From Litsea cubeba (taxonomy: Eukaryota > Streptophyta > Magnoliopsida > Laurales > Lauraceae), in assembly GCA_012931725.1 (NCBI GenBank), contig CM022949.1:65310582-65374581 (forward strand): a DNA stretch of 64,000 nt, read 5' to 3'. Below are positions 1 to 10,336 of this stretch, one piece after another. The notes beneath the pieces are model-generated. The model saw only the letters and a program-made list of their open reading frames with translations. It searched no databases and was not told where the DNA came from. Both the position numbers and the translations under genes were made by a program. Numbering within the stretch: position 1 is the first letter of the stretch; every line of letters starts with the position of its first letter.

Positions 1-1
1 C

Positions 2-166
2 TTCACTCATGAACTTCAGAAGAACAATGAAATTGAAGCCAAGAAAGTATGTTCGTGTAACAACATGGCTGATCTGTTTTCAAAATCAATATTCCAGAAT
101 TTTGTAATCAAACTATGTAAATGGTTGCTATCATCAGGGGGAGTGGTTTATCAGGGAGCATCCTGA
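2..166 (+). pseudogene. copia polyprotein, C-terminal RNase H fragment
   Basis: Frame 2 reads FTHELQKNNEIEAKK, then NNMADLFSKSIFQNFV, and stops at a TGA at 164-166. The ADLFSKS motif with a preceding HELQ block is the conserved end of copia RNase H, which degrades the RNA strand during reverse transcription. Only about 54 codons are in the window. The final residues are less conserved than usual, so the copy may be decayed, but no stop falls before the natural end. Confidence is high for family and low for whether the upstream part is intact. Confidence 0.8.
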
Positions 167-405
167 AGTATGCTACCCAGGACATTTGTGCGCTGTATTC
201 TTTCTCCTTTTCTAGGTTTTACCCCACTGGGTTTTCCTAGTTAAGGTTTTAACTAGGCAGCATTATGCACGTCCAACACCAATTCAATGATCTTAAATAA
301 TGTTGTACTCTTTTTTCCCTTCGCTTTGGTTTTTCCCACTGGGTTTTCCTTAGCAAGGTTTTTAATGAGGCAACTATCATTGAATGGTGGTCTTCCAAGG
401 GGGAG

Positions 406-600
406 TGTTATGAGATATGGATCTTGGGTGGATCCCCACTTAAGATGAGTTAGGGTTAGAATTAAGGTTCCTCTGTTGTAAGGGTACTTTGCTTATAAAT
501 AGGTTCTCTCTCTTTGTATTTACACACAGTTAATGAGATAATAAAAAGGCTCTCTTCTCCCTTCTAATATTCTTTCTCTTGGTCTCTCTTTTTTATAACA
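406..600 (+). repeat. copia 3' LTR (195 bp)
   Basis: It starts TGTTATGAGA directly after the purine tract and ends TATAACA, giving the TG...CA ends of an LTR. A TATA-like box (tataaatag, 494-502) and an AATAAA-type signal (about 538-545) sit at plausible U3 and R positions. Confidence 0.8.
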
Positions 601-671
601 ATATAAATATTTTATTTATTTTTTTAAAGCAGCATGAGTGAGGAGTCGGATTCGAAATAGAGGCTTCTCGG

Positions 672-2014
672 TAGGGGTGTAACGGTTCGGTTAACCGGTT
701 ATTTTAGGAAAACCGTTAACCGAACCGTAACCGTGATTTTCTGTATTTGAAAACCGTAACCGTAACCGTGAAGACAAAAACCGTAGAAAACCAAACCGCG
801 GTTAACCGTATAAGACAGTTCGGTTACGGTTAATAACCGTGAAAAAAAATCTGATCATGCTTAATTGAGCCCTGCAGCATGTTTCAGCCAGATATTCATC
901 ACAGTGCCATAGTATTAATTTCTCATTTTTATTTTATTTTTTTTTAATATCATTGCCATCCAACAGAGTTACTAAATACTACATGGGACAGAGAAGGAAA
1001 AGATGCACTTCTTCAATTGGTTTTAATATACATTTCCATATAAGCCTAACCAAACAGAGCCACTGATGGCTGCATTCCAAGAAGCCACATTTCTCTTAGG
1101 CATTTCATCGAGCATCCTCTGTGCACTATCAATATCCCCAGAAGCAAAACACCCAGCCAACATTGTATTCCAAGTAACCACATTTTCAGTAGGATTTTCA
1201 CCAAACAGCTGGAAGGCATTCTCCATCTCTCCACTTTTGGCATATAAACAAATGAGCGCACTACATACAAACTCATCCAAAAGAAGGCAGCTTTTCACAA
1301 GCCTTCCATGAACAATTATCCCTTCCTTGCAAGTGGGTACCATAGAGTAAGCTTTCAGGATAAAAATGAATGTGAATTTGTTGGGCTCAAAGCAAAGATA
1401 CTGCATTCTATCGTAGAATTTGATTGCCTTGGAGGGGTTTTTGGAGGCAACAAAGCCTCTTATCATGGTAGTCCATGTGTATCCGTTTGGTTGATCGATG
1501 GCGTCGAAGATCCGAAGAGCGTAGCCCATGTCAAGGGCAGAAACAGCGCAGCGTTCGAGCAACTTGGTTGCCAAGAAGGTGTTTGAGATTTGGCCTCTTA
1601 TGATGATTTGGGCTTGGATTTGCTTGACTTTGTTGGTGGCAGTGGTATTGGAGAACTGCAATATAGAGAGGAGAAAAGGGCAGGTTGCGGCCGGGAGTTG
1701 AGACTTGAGAGGAATAGGCGAGAGAGAAAGGGCTAAGGTTTTGCTACAATGTTACTTATGTATAAGAAAATTTTCATTCAACCCCTTTTTTTTTTCTTTA
1801 TTTGTATAATGGTACCGTTAACCATGTGTGGTTAACCAAACCGTACTTTACGGTTCGGTTCGGTTAACCGCCGTGAGTTTTTATGGAAAATCGTAACCGA
1901 ACCGAACCATGCGGTTTTTGGATTTCATTAACCGTAACCGTAACCGAACCGTGAAACATAGTTATTAACCACGGTTCGGTTAGATGGTTTCTCAATTTTG
2001 TTTTTACACCCCTA
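672..2014. mobile_element. non-autonomous hAT element carrying a captured gene fragment
   Basis: The element starts TAGGGGTGTAAC and ends TTTACACCCCTA, an inverted pair. It is bounded by a perfect 8-bp direct repeat, CTTCTCGG, at 664-671 and 2015-2022. An 8-bp duplication with TAGGGGTGTA ends is diagnostic of hAT transposons. Both flanks (about 672-850 and 1809-1995) are packed with subterminal copies of AACCGT/ACCGAACCG in both orientations, as expected for transposase-binding arrays. No transposase is encoded, so the element depends on a partner. The interior (about 1023-1751) is unlike the ends and codes for PPR repeats on the minus strand. Confidence 0.9.
1023..1751 (-). pseudogene. captured fragment of a PLS-type pentatricopeptide repeat (PPR) gene
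   Basis: The minus strand is open from a stop at 1752-1754 down to 1023. It encodes PPR repeats, for example KVKQIQAQIIIRG, NGYTWTTMIRGFVASKNP, FVCSALICLYAKSGEMENA, VVTWNTMLAGC and VASWNAAISG. PPR proteins of this class bind organellar RNA in editing and processing. This piece covers only the N-terminal leader and about four to five repeats. No in-frame ATG occurs before residue 45 of the repeat-bearing part, and the reading runs out of PPR sequence just after WNAAISG, close to 1060. So it lacks a natural start and the C-terminal E/DYW region. It lies entirely inside the hAT element and antisense to the window. It is a broken capture, though it could yield antisense RNA against its parent gene. 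Confidence 0.85.
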
Positions 2015-2442
2015 CTTCTCGGCATTGCCACCAAAGCATCCATGTATCGACCAATCATAGGTTGATGTTAAGGGACCCTTAAAATAATTGATCTTCCCTA
2101 AAATCCTGCGATTTCTACATAGGTTCCTTCCTTTTAAAAAATCTTTCAAATCTCTACACGATTTGTTCCATTTATAAAAACCTTCCTTTGTTAAATTAAA
2201 AAACATACGACAATTCGATTCTTATCTCTTGGTCTGTCGATTGAGATGATCGTTTATTAGGGCGGGGTTCCATCATTCACTTTGTGGAACTCATGTTCAT
2301 GAAGGATTTTTGAGTTTGAATGTTGATCACGTGATCTTGGCCTTCACTTTTAACCATTATGAATTCATGTTTCTTTTACACTACTAAAGTAGGTCATGAC
2401 TTTAGGCTAATCGTTCATATACCTTTTTATATGCAAACCCCA

Positions 2443-3123
2443 TCTATATAATAAGGGGGGACAGTTTTTGAATTCCTGGACTCTTTCCCCACCCTTGGAT
2501 TTATGTACATATTTCTGTACATAAATCCTAGGGCTGAGAAAGGATTCAAGATCTTGGTACTTTTGTAATTATATGAAAAGAAAGGGGCAATAACTTCCGT
2601 GAGATCTTGGTAATTTTGTAATTATTTGAAAACAAAGGGGCAGTAACTCCCGTGAGATCTTGGTAATTTTGTAATTATTTAAAAACAAAGGGGCTATACC
2701 TTCCATGAGATCTTGGTAATTTTGTAATTATTTGAAAACAAAGGGGCAGTAACTTCCGTGAAGGTTAGTTGTTTTTTGTGCATTTGATTATTGGGTTAAG
2801 GCTGTGGATTTGTTTTTCTTTGTTATTCTTCTTTGGAGTCTGATTACTGGGTTTTCTTTCTTTTTTGGTGTACTTAATTTAATTGAGGGTTTTTGGTGGT
2901 TAGTATTTGATGATCTAAATGCCTAATTAACTTATTACATTCCTGGGTTTTCTTTGTTATTCTGATTGTTTGATTGTGGGGTCTTTCTATTTATTTTTTT
3001 TTATTCTTTTTTTAATTTGGTCATATTTGATTAAGTTATTTCATTCCTAGTTATATAAATAAATATATTCTTATTTTAATTTTAACGTCGTGCGCCGTGC
3101 CTTCAGGCATGGAAAATTTTTAG
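2443..3123 (+). mobile_element. probable non-autonomous Helitron
   Basis: The left end TCTATATAATAAGGGG follows an A (2442), matching typical plant Helitron 5' ends. Near the right end a GC-rich hairpin (3095-3112: ccgtgcc-ttca-ggcatgg, one G-T pair) is followed by a short A/T run and TTAG before a T at 3124. The canonical 3' end is CTRR, so TTAG would be a one-base decay. Insertion between A and T fits. There is no Rep/helicase. It encloses the 53-bp minisatellite. Ends may be off by some bases. Confidence 0.5.
2549..2760 (+). repeat. 53-bp tandem repeat, 4 copies
   Basis: Units begin AGATCTTGG at 2549, 2602, 2655 and 2708, a constant spacing of 53 bp. They differ by a few substitutions (cccgtg/tccgtg/tccatg). 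They lie inside the proposed Helitron. Confidence 0.9.
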
Positions 3124-3834
3124 TCTCTCTTTAAGTAATATACCTCCTTTCTATATGCAATTCCCTCTCTCTATTAAATTCTTTGCTCCTTGACTCTTTC
3201 ATCTTTCTCAGCTGCAAATCGCTCTCTATTGGTCTTGACTGCAACTCTCTTACTCATTCAACTCACCTTCTCTCAGTTTTCATTCATCATGGGTTGAGAT
3301 ATCTGGATCCCATATTCAGATGATGAACTCAACTTTTGATTTTGATTTTCCTTTTGTTCTTTTATTGAGTTACTTTTCTTTTTTGTGAATTCTTTGAATA
3401 TTTTGGGTGCATCATGGGAGCAGATTTGGTTTACTAATGTATAGAATTTACTATTTTGTTTTGATTTACATTGAATTGAAACAACATCTATGGAGTTGGA
3501 TTCCATCAACAATCTAAATGGATCACTTTTAGGTTATAAAATGGAGCCCAACATGTACTCCGTTTTTTTTAAGTTGCCTGTATGGTATGTTGAGTCATCC
3601 AACTTGCCATATCTGTATCACGTTACTAGGTGACAGAGATCTATGATGTGATTATCCAGCCCACTATAGATGAGTTATCCAGAAAGGAATAATGGCCCAA
3701 GGGCTAAGATACAACAATAATATGCATTTGGACGCCAAAGATAATTATATAAGTTTTTACATTCCATTTCTAATTTTGTTGTTAAGATGCATAATAAACA
3801 TGATTTATTGCTAAAATCCCACCCACTTGCAAAT
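3124..3834. other. non-coding interval
   Basis: This is AT-rich DNA with pyrimidine tracts between the probable Helitron and the Tat element. Only short chance ORFs occur, and no family is recognisable. Confidence 0.6.
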
Positions 3835-3839
3835 ATAAG

Positions 3840-4730
3840 TGTAGGTGCAGAAAATAATGACCCACAATAACTGGGGAGCCTTAGAGGACTTATCCAACAA
3901 TGGTGATGACTGGGTACCGTCCGAAAGCCTGAAAGAGAAGAACACACGGTCAGAGGACCCTGGCCTGGGCGGCGCAAGGCTCTCCGATGCCAAAGTCAGT
4001 GAAGGAACTGGAACAATGGAAGGAGAGGAAGAAGAGAGGCAGAGTAACAGCTCTTTTAGTTGGGTTGTGCGTACCTTGCATGTGAAATGCAGTCCTTTTT
4101 ATAGACGTTTTGAAAGATATCTTGGACGATATCTTGGCATGGGTCTCATGATTCGACTGGGAAGTCATGATCAGCCCACGTTGCAATTAATGCGGTCCAA
4201 TCCAGCCCACTTTGCATTAAATGCGCGTCGGATCAGCCCACGTCGCATTTAATGCGCGTCTTGTTGGGCCAGATCGTATTAGACGCCTTTGGCGGTAGGG
4301 GTACCATCGGATCTGCCCTCGGGCCCTGTCCTGATGTGGCCTCAGCCGCTGGATGCCGCCATGTCAGTGATCTGGCGAAGATTGTGAGCGGCTGGATGTC
4401 GCATCTGTCTCGCTAGCTCGCGCCCCTATTCCTCCACGTGCTTGATGATGTGGGAGGGGATGAGGGCGTAAGTGGAGGTTCTTTCTTACTTCGGCTCCCG
4501 TCCCGGCTCTTTCAGCCGAGGTGGAGTTCTCTGCCGAGATGGGCACACGAGGTGGCCGAACTCGGCGCTAGTGGCCCGGAGCTGCCTGACTTCGGCCGGA
4601 CCTCCTGTCCTGGCAGCCGGGGTGAGCCTGGTGCCACATGGATGGCATGCGGATGGCACGTGAGAGTGCTTAGACTCATCTGATGGCTGTGATTAGCGTA
4701 ATCATGTGGCTCTGGAAATCTCCCCACACA
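3840..4730 (-). repeat. Tat element 3' LTR
   Basis: On the minus strand it starts TGTGTGGGGAG and ends CACCTACA. It pairs with 16157-17047 along its whole length. Adjacent internal bases at 4731-4742 give CTAGGGGGCAAT on the minus strand, the polypurine tract. Confidence 0.93.
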
Positions 4731-5244
4731 ATTGCCCCCTAGTTTTTGACCTCTTAAGCGCCCTGGCCTTTAGTGGTCGAAAGCTAGAAGACTCGTCTGG
4801 GGATGCGACGGTCATTGCCTAGTGTCGCTTCAACTGTCCTGAAGCAATGAATGCTCCGTCCTGTCTGTACTGGGAAGCGAGTCGACGGTTACACGCGTCG
4901 CCTCTTCACTGATTGCGCTGTCTTATTGATGGAATGGGCGCAGATCGCGAAATCCGCCCTTTCGAATTTCGAAAGCAGCGCGCGCCGAGGGTTTGTTTTC
5001 CATAAAGAGGGTCGTTTCCTTCCCTTCTTGTTTCTGATTTCTTTTCGCCTTCGCCTTCGCCTTCATCTGTGGTTTCTGCTCTGCTGCTCGAGATTTCTTC
5101 TAGCGAGGACGACCATAGGGCGTGTCTGGACCTGTACTCGAGTCGCCCCTTCTATCTCTGTAAGTTGCTTCGCGCCTCTGTGTAGCTTTTTCTTAGGGTT
5201 TCGCAACCTTTAGGGTTTATCTTTTGTTGTCCCCTTCTCTAGAC

Positions 5245-7769
5245 ATGGGCACCCCTAGGTTCAACTTAGATACCGAAGAGGGCATAGCTAGATTTAGGGC
5301 CGCTTTCGATATCCCAGAGGGAGTTCTCCTCAAGCCGGCGGACTCCGTCGACTATGCCACGATGCGCTGGTCCTGCGGCTGGATGCCGTTCCCTCTGATC
5401 TCTGTGATCGAGGGCGGGGTCAGATTTCCCCTGCACCCTCTACTTAGAGCTTGCCTCAGTACCTGGTCCCTTACCCCGTGCCAGCTGATGCCCAATGGCT
5501 ATAAGGTCATCATGGGCACGGCGAAGCTGAATGAGCGGGACCGACCTAGGTGTCCATGATATCGAGGACACCTACGATATCTGCAAGGCTGGGGAAGGGA
5601 AATATTATCTCCGGGTGAAGCCGCAGCGAAGAGGCTTCGTCCTGGCCTTGGAAGATTCAAGTAAGAATGCCGAAGAAGCCTTCTTCTGTGTTTCGGGGGA
5701 CTGGGAGTTCGGCGCTGGCGAAAGTAGGAGGCTAACGGTCCCGCGCCGCCCCGGGACAGTCCCAAGTAAACATCGCTCCTTTTCATTCATCTTCTTTGCT
5801 TGATTTCGACGATGCCGAGCTGATTCCTCTATCATTTGTTATGCAGAGGCAGGTGCGAGACGACGCCGAGCTGCGAGTGAAGGCTGGAGGAGGAACCCCG
5901 ACGACATCAACAAGGTTGAGAGGTACAAGGGGCACGAGACTAGGTCAGCTTGGAAGCTGCTCGGATACACGCCGAGATACCGCGGCCACTACCAGAGGAC
6001 CGGGGTACCCGAGGTGGACGAAGCGCACCCTGATCGTCCAACCGTCTCCCTTGCTGTACCTGCCGGGATCCCCTTGAACGATCCTGCCGCGAGACAAGCT
6101 GCGTCTGGGTCCGAGGCGTCCACTCCCAGTTCGGAGCCGTCGAACCTGAGGCAGATAGTGGACGCTTACTCTTCTGATCAGGAAGAAGATATGGCGGGAA
6201 GGTCGAGGGAGCCAGTCATCAAGGACATAGCGGCCAAGTTCAGGCAGGGGTCTTCTTCCTCTGCGACGCCATCTTCTGCCAGCACCCGAGCAGCTTCGAG
6301 CTCGGGAGGTGCTGGCACCACTTCCGCTCCTGCTTCTGCTCCTGCTCCTGCTTCTGCTCCGGCTCCTGCTTCGAATGCGGGAGTTCGGCGACGCTCGCCG
6401 GAGCGCCCGAGGGAGGGGTCCCCGCCCAGGAAGAAGTCCAAGGCGGGGGAGAAGGACTTGGGGGCCGAACAGCCTCCGAAGGGCAAAACCCCTGCGCGGG
6501 CCCCCGGAGTCAAGGCTCTAACTGAAAAGAGTGCACCGGCTGAGAAGAGTGCACCAGCTGAGAAGAGCGTGCCGGCCGGCAGGCCGTCCGGCGGGACGAC
6601 TCGCGAGCTTACCATCTCGGCGGGGCAAGGATCCGGGTCGTCCTCCGGACCCCGAACTGCCCCAGCGCCATGGAAGCCGAGGATGGAAACGCAGCCCGGT
6701 AAGCCTCTGAACGTCGAGGATCGGCTGCTGGGGAACGCCGATGTCATCGGGGCTCTCGCCAAAGTCTGCGCTCTGCCGCGGGATATGGAGACGCACGAGA
6801 GGTTCGATAACGAGAGCCTGATGGTCTCAGCGATTCAGGCTAACCTCCTGGTAAGTGTTTTCAGTGTTTTCCTTCCAAGTGATTTGGCTCGACTGCCCCA
6901 GCTTGACCCAACTTTCTCCATTCGCAGAACGTGCAGAGGCTCCTGACCGTGGTGGGGCGGAGTGATAGGAACACTGCACGGGTCACTCAGCTGGAGTCCG
7001 AGAGGGACAAGCTGAAGAAGGAGCTGGAGGAGCTGCAGACGGGAATGGAGGGGATAAAGAAGGCCAGCGCTGAGGAGGCTGCTCGACTGGCATCTGCTCT
7101 GGCTGGTGTCGCCTTACGGCGAAGGCCAACCAGCTGAAGGGCGAGGTCTGGGCAAGGAACAAGAAGACTGCCGAGCTAGAGTCGGAGCTGGCCAGATTAA
7201 AGGCTGAATCGACGGCTGAGGGGACGAGGCTGCGCGGGGAAGTGCTGGATGGGCGAGCCGAAACAGCGAAATTGAAGACGGCGAACGCCGAGCTGGAGAA
7301 AGAGAAGGCCTCTCTTCTGTCCGAGGCCCAGTCCGCCTTCCAGGATGGGGTGGATCACGCCACTGAGCTATACGAGAAGCAGGTGGAGGAGATCACCGCC
7401 ATCCTGTTCGAGGAAGGATGCCTGGCCGCACTGAGACGTGCGGGGGTCCCTGAAGATCACCCTGTCTACCGGGACCTGCCGAAGTACTCGGACCCGGCTC
7501 CTGAGCCGAGCTCCGCTCCTGCAGCCGAAAGTGCCCCAGTTGAAGCTCCTGCAGTCGCTCCTGCTGCCGACGACGCTCCCGCTGCCCCGGTCTCGAGCGA
7601 TGCTTCGGCCGTGCCTCAAGGTGAGGGATCCTCTGCCTCTGCTTCGGCTGTGGTACCGGGTGAAGCCCTTTCTGCCAGCGACGTTCCAAGCAAGGTCGCG
7701 GTTTCGGCCGAAGCTGCTGGTTCAGCAGATATGGTGATCGACCTGGTGGAGTCGCCGAAACCACAGTAG
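5245..7769 (+). pseudogene. antisense gene of the Tat element ('putative gypsy-type transposon' family, PF04195-like)
   Basis: The ATG at 5245 begins MGTPRFNLDTEEGIARFRAA and leads into a domain typical of the PF04195 proteins encoded antisense in Tat elements. The chain then has a Ser/Ala/Pro-rich linker (about 6240-6680) and a coiled coil (about 6960-7400, heptads such as LESERDKLKKELEEL), and ends at a TAG at 7767-7769. Two small introns have GT..AG ends and keep the frame: 5766-5846 (phase 1) and 6851-6927 (phase 0). A 5' UTR intron is possible at 5160-5242. Two frameshifts break this copy, near 5530 (reading moves to the frame of GTDLGVHDIEDTYD) and near 7105 (in the coiled coil, before ANQLKGEVWARN). 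The family's function is unknown; no transposase chemistry is evident. Confidence 0.85.
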
Positions 7770-9147
7770 CTTGTAATATTTTTGCTTTCTGCCTTGTAAT
7801 ACTTTTCTATTATCAATGAAAAACGGGCTCCTTTACTTGAATGTTTCCTCTCTTTTGTTTTTGGATGTGACATTGAATAGCATTGAATGCCTTTACTGCG
7901 ACGCATGACCATCGAGGTAGAGAGAGTCACACGGTCTTCATAGCTGTCTGTGCCGATTCTCCGTATTCTGGGGATCATAAATAGCAGTAAACATGGCGTT
8001 ACCGCCGACGAGGGAAACGGGCGGACGTCTCCACGTGGCGCCCTAGGGATCGCTGGTCACCAGTCGTGCACCCCAAATAATGCGTGGTTGACTTCGCCCC
8101 TTAACTTCCTTCGGAGATTGAGCCCTTCTTCTTCCTATAAGTAGGGGCGATAGGCTCGACATGGGCGATGAAAAAAACAGAACGTAGGATAGTTTAAATC
8201 ACATAGACATAGGAGCCATGCCCAGCGGGTGTTCAGAAGCAGTCGATCCGGGGGGAACCCCTGCGCCTGCGGGTGGCTTTCTCCAAGGGGGGAAGCCCAT
8301 CGTGGTCTGCGCGCTCTCTGAAGGAACTCCCCGTGGACCATGCGCTCTCTGAACGCGGGTTCATGGCCGACCGTCCCTGGTCAGGTTGCAGGGGAATCCT
8401 CTGCAACTGTGGGATGGTCGGGTCCTGGGTGTCTGGCAATCCTGCAGGGTCTTGTGTCGCATCGAGCTCCCTGCGAGCCCCTTGCGCCGTGTCAAGATCG
8501 TAAGACTAAGGGTGGAGTTGAGGCCCGCTGGACCTGGGGGCTCTTCAAACTTTGGTCTCACTGACCGGAGGGTGTTGAAGAGCTCAGCGAGGTCCAGGGC
8601 CTCCGAACTGGAGGGGGTCCTAAATGCTTTGGTCTGACCAGCCAAAGTGTATTATAGAGCTCTGTGAAATTCAGGATCCCTTAGAACCTCTAGGTAACGA
8701 TCCGGCGTCTTCGAACCTGTAGCCTGAAGAGTCGGTGAAGATCAGAGTCTCTCAGTCTTTTACTTTATTTTCTGTTTTTAGAGGACTGCGATCCTCCTTT
8801 CTGTATTTTTCTTTTCTGTTCTGTAACTCTTGTAATAAAGCAATTTACAATGAATAAAAAGGAAGAACATTGTGATCACTCATACTGTGTACACCGCTTT
8901 TGCGTTCTCTTTTACTTTCCTTGTACTGTTCTGGAACACTTGTGTTTTTGTGCTGCTTTTCTGTGTTTGAGTGTTGGCCCAGCTCTTTCTTTCTGAGACA
9001 CTGACCTTGGCCGAAATGGCTGGCTTTGGAAACTGACCATGGCCGAGATGATCCGCTTGCGCCGAGGTGGATTCATCATTTCGCTGACCTCGGCTATGAG
9101 AGCATGAGTTCGGCATGGTCTTTGGGGGGTGTATAAACCCGGACTTT
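7770..9147 (+). other. Tat spacer with a possible plus-strand non-coding transcription unit
   Basis: No coding family is recognised. The antisense gene's 3' UTR probably covers the first 60-100 bp. A TATA-like box (tataagta, 8136-8143) follows a GC-rich stretch. AATAAA (8834-8839) and a second A-rich signal at about 8852 lie 700 bp downstream. ORFs between them are short and featureless. This could be a separate non-coding RNA unit or chance. Confidence 0.4.
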
Positions 9148-10258
9148 AGGAAACGGCCGAGTGTCCGAACTCCAGACCATTTCCAGGGCGGTAGACCCTT
9201 GTAGAGGGGTAAAAACCCAGAGTTTAGGAATTCGGCCGAGTGTTCGAACTCGAGGCCTCCTTCCAGGGCTACGAACCCTTGTAGAGTGGGATAAATCCCT
9301 GAGTTTAGGAATTCGGCCGAGTGTTCGAAACTCGAGGCCTCCTTCCAGGGCTACGAACCCTTGTAGAGTGGGGTAAAAACCCAGAGTTTAGGAATTCGGC
9401 CGAGTGTTCGAACTCGAGGCCTCCTTCCAGGGCTACGAACCCTTGTAGAGTGGGATAAATCCCTGAGTTTAGGAATTCGGCCGAGTGTTCGAACTCGAGG
9501 CCTCCTTCCAGGGCTACGAACCCTTGTAGAGTGGGATAAATCCCTGAGTTTAGGAATTCGGCCGAGTGTTCGAACTCGAGGCCTCCTTCCAGGGCTACGA
9601 ACCCTTGTAGAGTGGGATAAATCCCTGAGTTTAGGAATTCGGCCGAGTGTTCGAACTCGAGGCCTCCTTCTAGGGCTACGAACCCTTGTTGAGTGGGATA
9701 AATCCCTGAGTTTAGGAATTCGGCCGAGTGTTCGAACTCGAGGCCTCCTTCCAGGGCTACGAACCCTTGTAGAGTGGGATAAATCCCTGAGTTTAGGAAT
9801 TCGGCCGAGTGTTCGAACTCGAGGCCTCCTTCCAGAGCTACGAACCCTTGTAGAGTGGGATAAATCCCTGAGTTTAGGAATTCGGCCGAGTGTTCGAACT
9901 CGAGGCCTCCTTCCAGGGCTACGAACCCTTGTAGAGTGGGATAAATCCCTGAGTTTAGGAATTCGGCCGAGTGTTCGAACTCGAGGCCTCCTTCCAGGGC
10001 TACGAACCCTTGTAGAGTGGGATAGATCCCTGAGTTTAGGAATTCGGCTGAGTGTTCGAACTCGAGGCCTCCTTCCAGGGCTACGAACCCTTGTAGAGTG
10101 GGATAAATCCCTGAGTTTAGGAATTCGGCCGAGTGTTCGAACTCGAGGCCTCCTTCTAGGGCTACGAACCCTTGTAGAGTGGGATAAATCCCTGAGTTTA
10201 GGAATTCGGCCGAGTGTTCGAACTCGAGGCCTCCTTCCAGGGCTACGAACCCTTGTAG
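9148..10258 (-). repeat. 81-bp minisatellite, about 14 copies
   Basis: The unit starts GGAATTCGGCCGAGTGTTCG and recurs every 81 bp from 9227 to 10201 (two 1-bp insertions in total). A diverged unit precedes it (from 9148) and the last copy is truncated at about 10258. Copies are nearly identical, indicating recent amplification. It lies just downstream of integrase in the element's sense direction. Tandem arrays in the 3' untranslated part of Tat-lineage elements are known and have been proposed as seeds of satellite DNA. Confidence 0.95.
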
Positions 10259-10336
10259 TTGCCAGAGTCAGTGAAAGACGATAAATTGAAGACAAGGCGA
10301 AAAGCTGCTTTCATTGATTCGGGATTCATTACATCT

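Larger units (their letters stand above)
1..600 (+). mobile_element. 3' end of a Ty1/copia retrotransposon (5' part outside window)
   Basis: The first 166 bases encode the tail of a copia RNase H domain. They are followed by a non-coding 3' region with the repeated text 'cccactgggttttcc' (around 220 and 335), a purine tract 'ccaagggggag' and one LTR at 406-600. This arrangement (RNase H tail, CACTGGG-type repeats, purine tract, short LTR) is familiar from Ale/Ivana-type copia elements; the lineage call is an inference. The element is on the plus strand and its 5' LTR lies left of the window, so no target duplication can be tested. Confidence 0.85.

Noticed and set aside
3273..3512. 79-codon minus-strand ORF
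   Set aside because: Low-complexity Lys/Asn/Ser composition in AT-rich DNA, no support.
6178..6762. 194-codon minus-strand ORF
   Set aside because: Shadow of the Ser/Ala/Pro-rich linker of the antisense gene on the plus strand; composition is its complement.
9148..10258. CRISPR-like appearance of regularly spaced repeats
   Set aside because: Units are contiguous 81-mers without unique spacers, in a plant retrotransposon; the same applies to 58671-59065.
9351..10295. Long minus-strand ORF of 314 codons with Arg-rich repeats
   Set aside because: It lacks an ATG and is explained by an 81-bp tandem repeat that is a multiple of three; reported as a repeat, not a gene.
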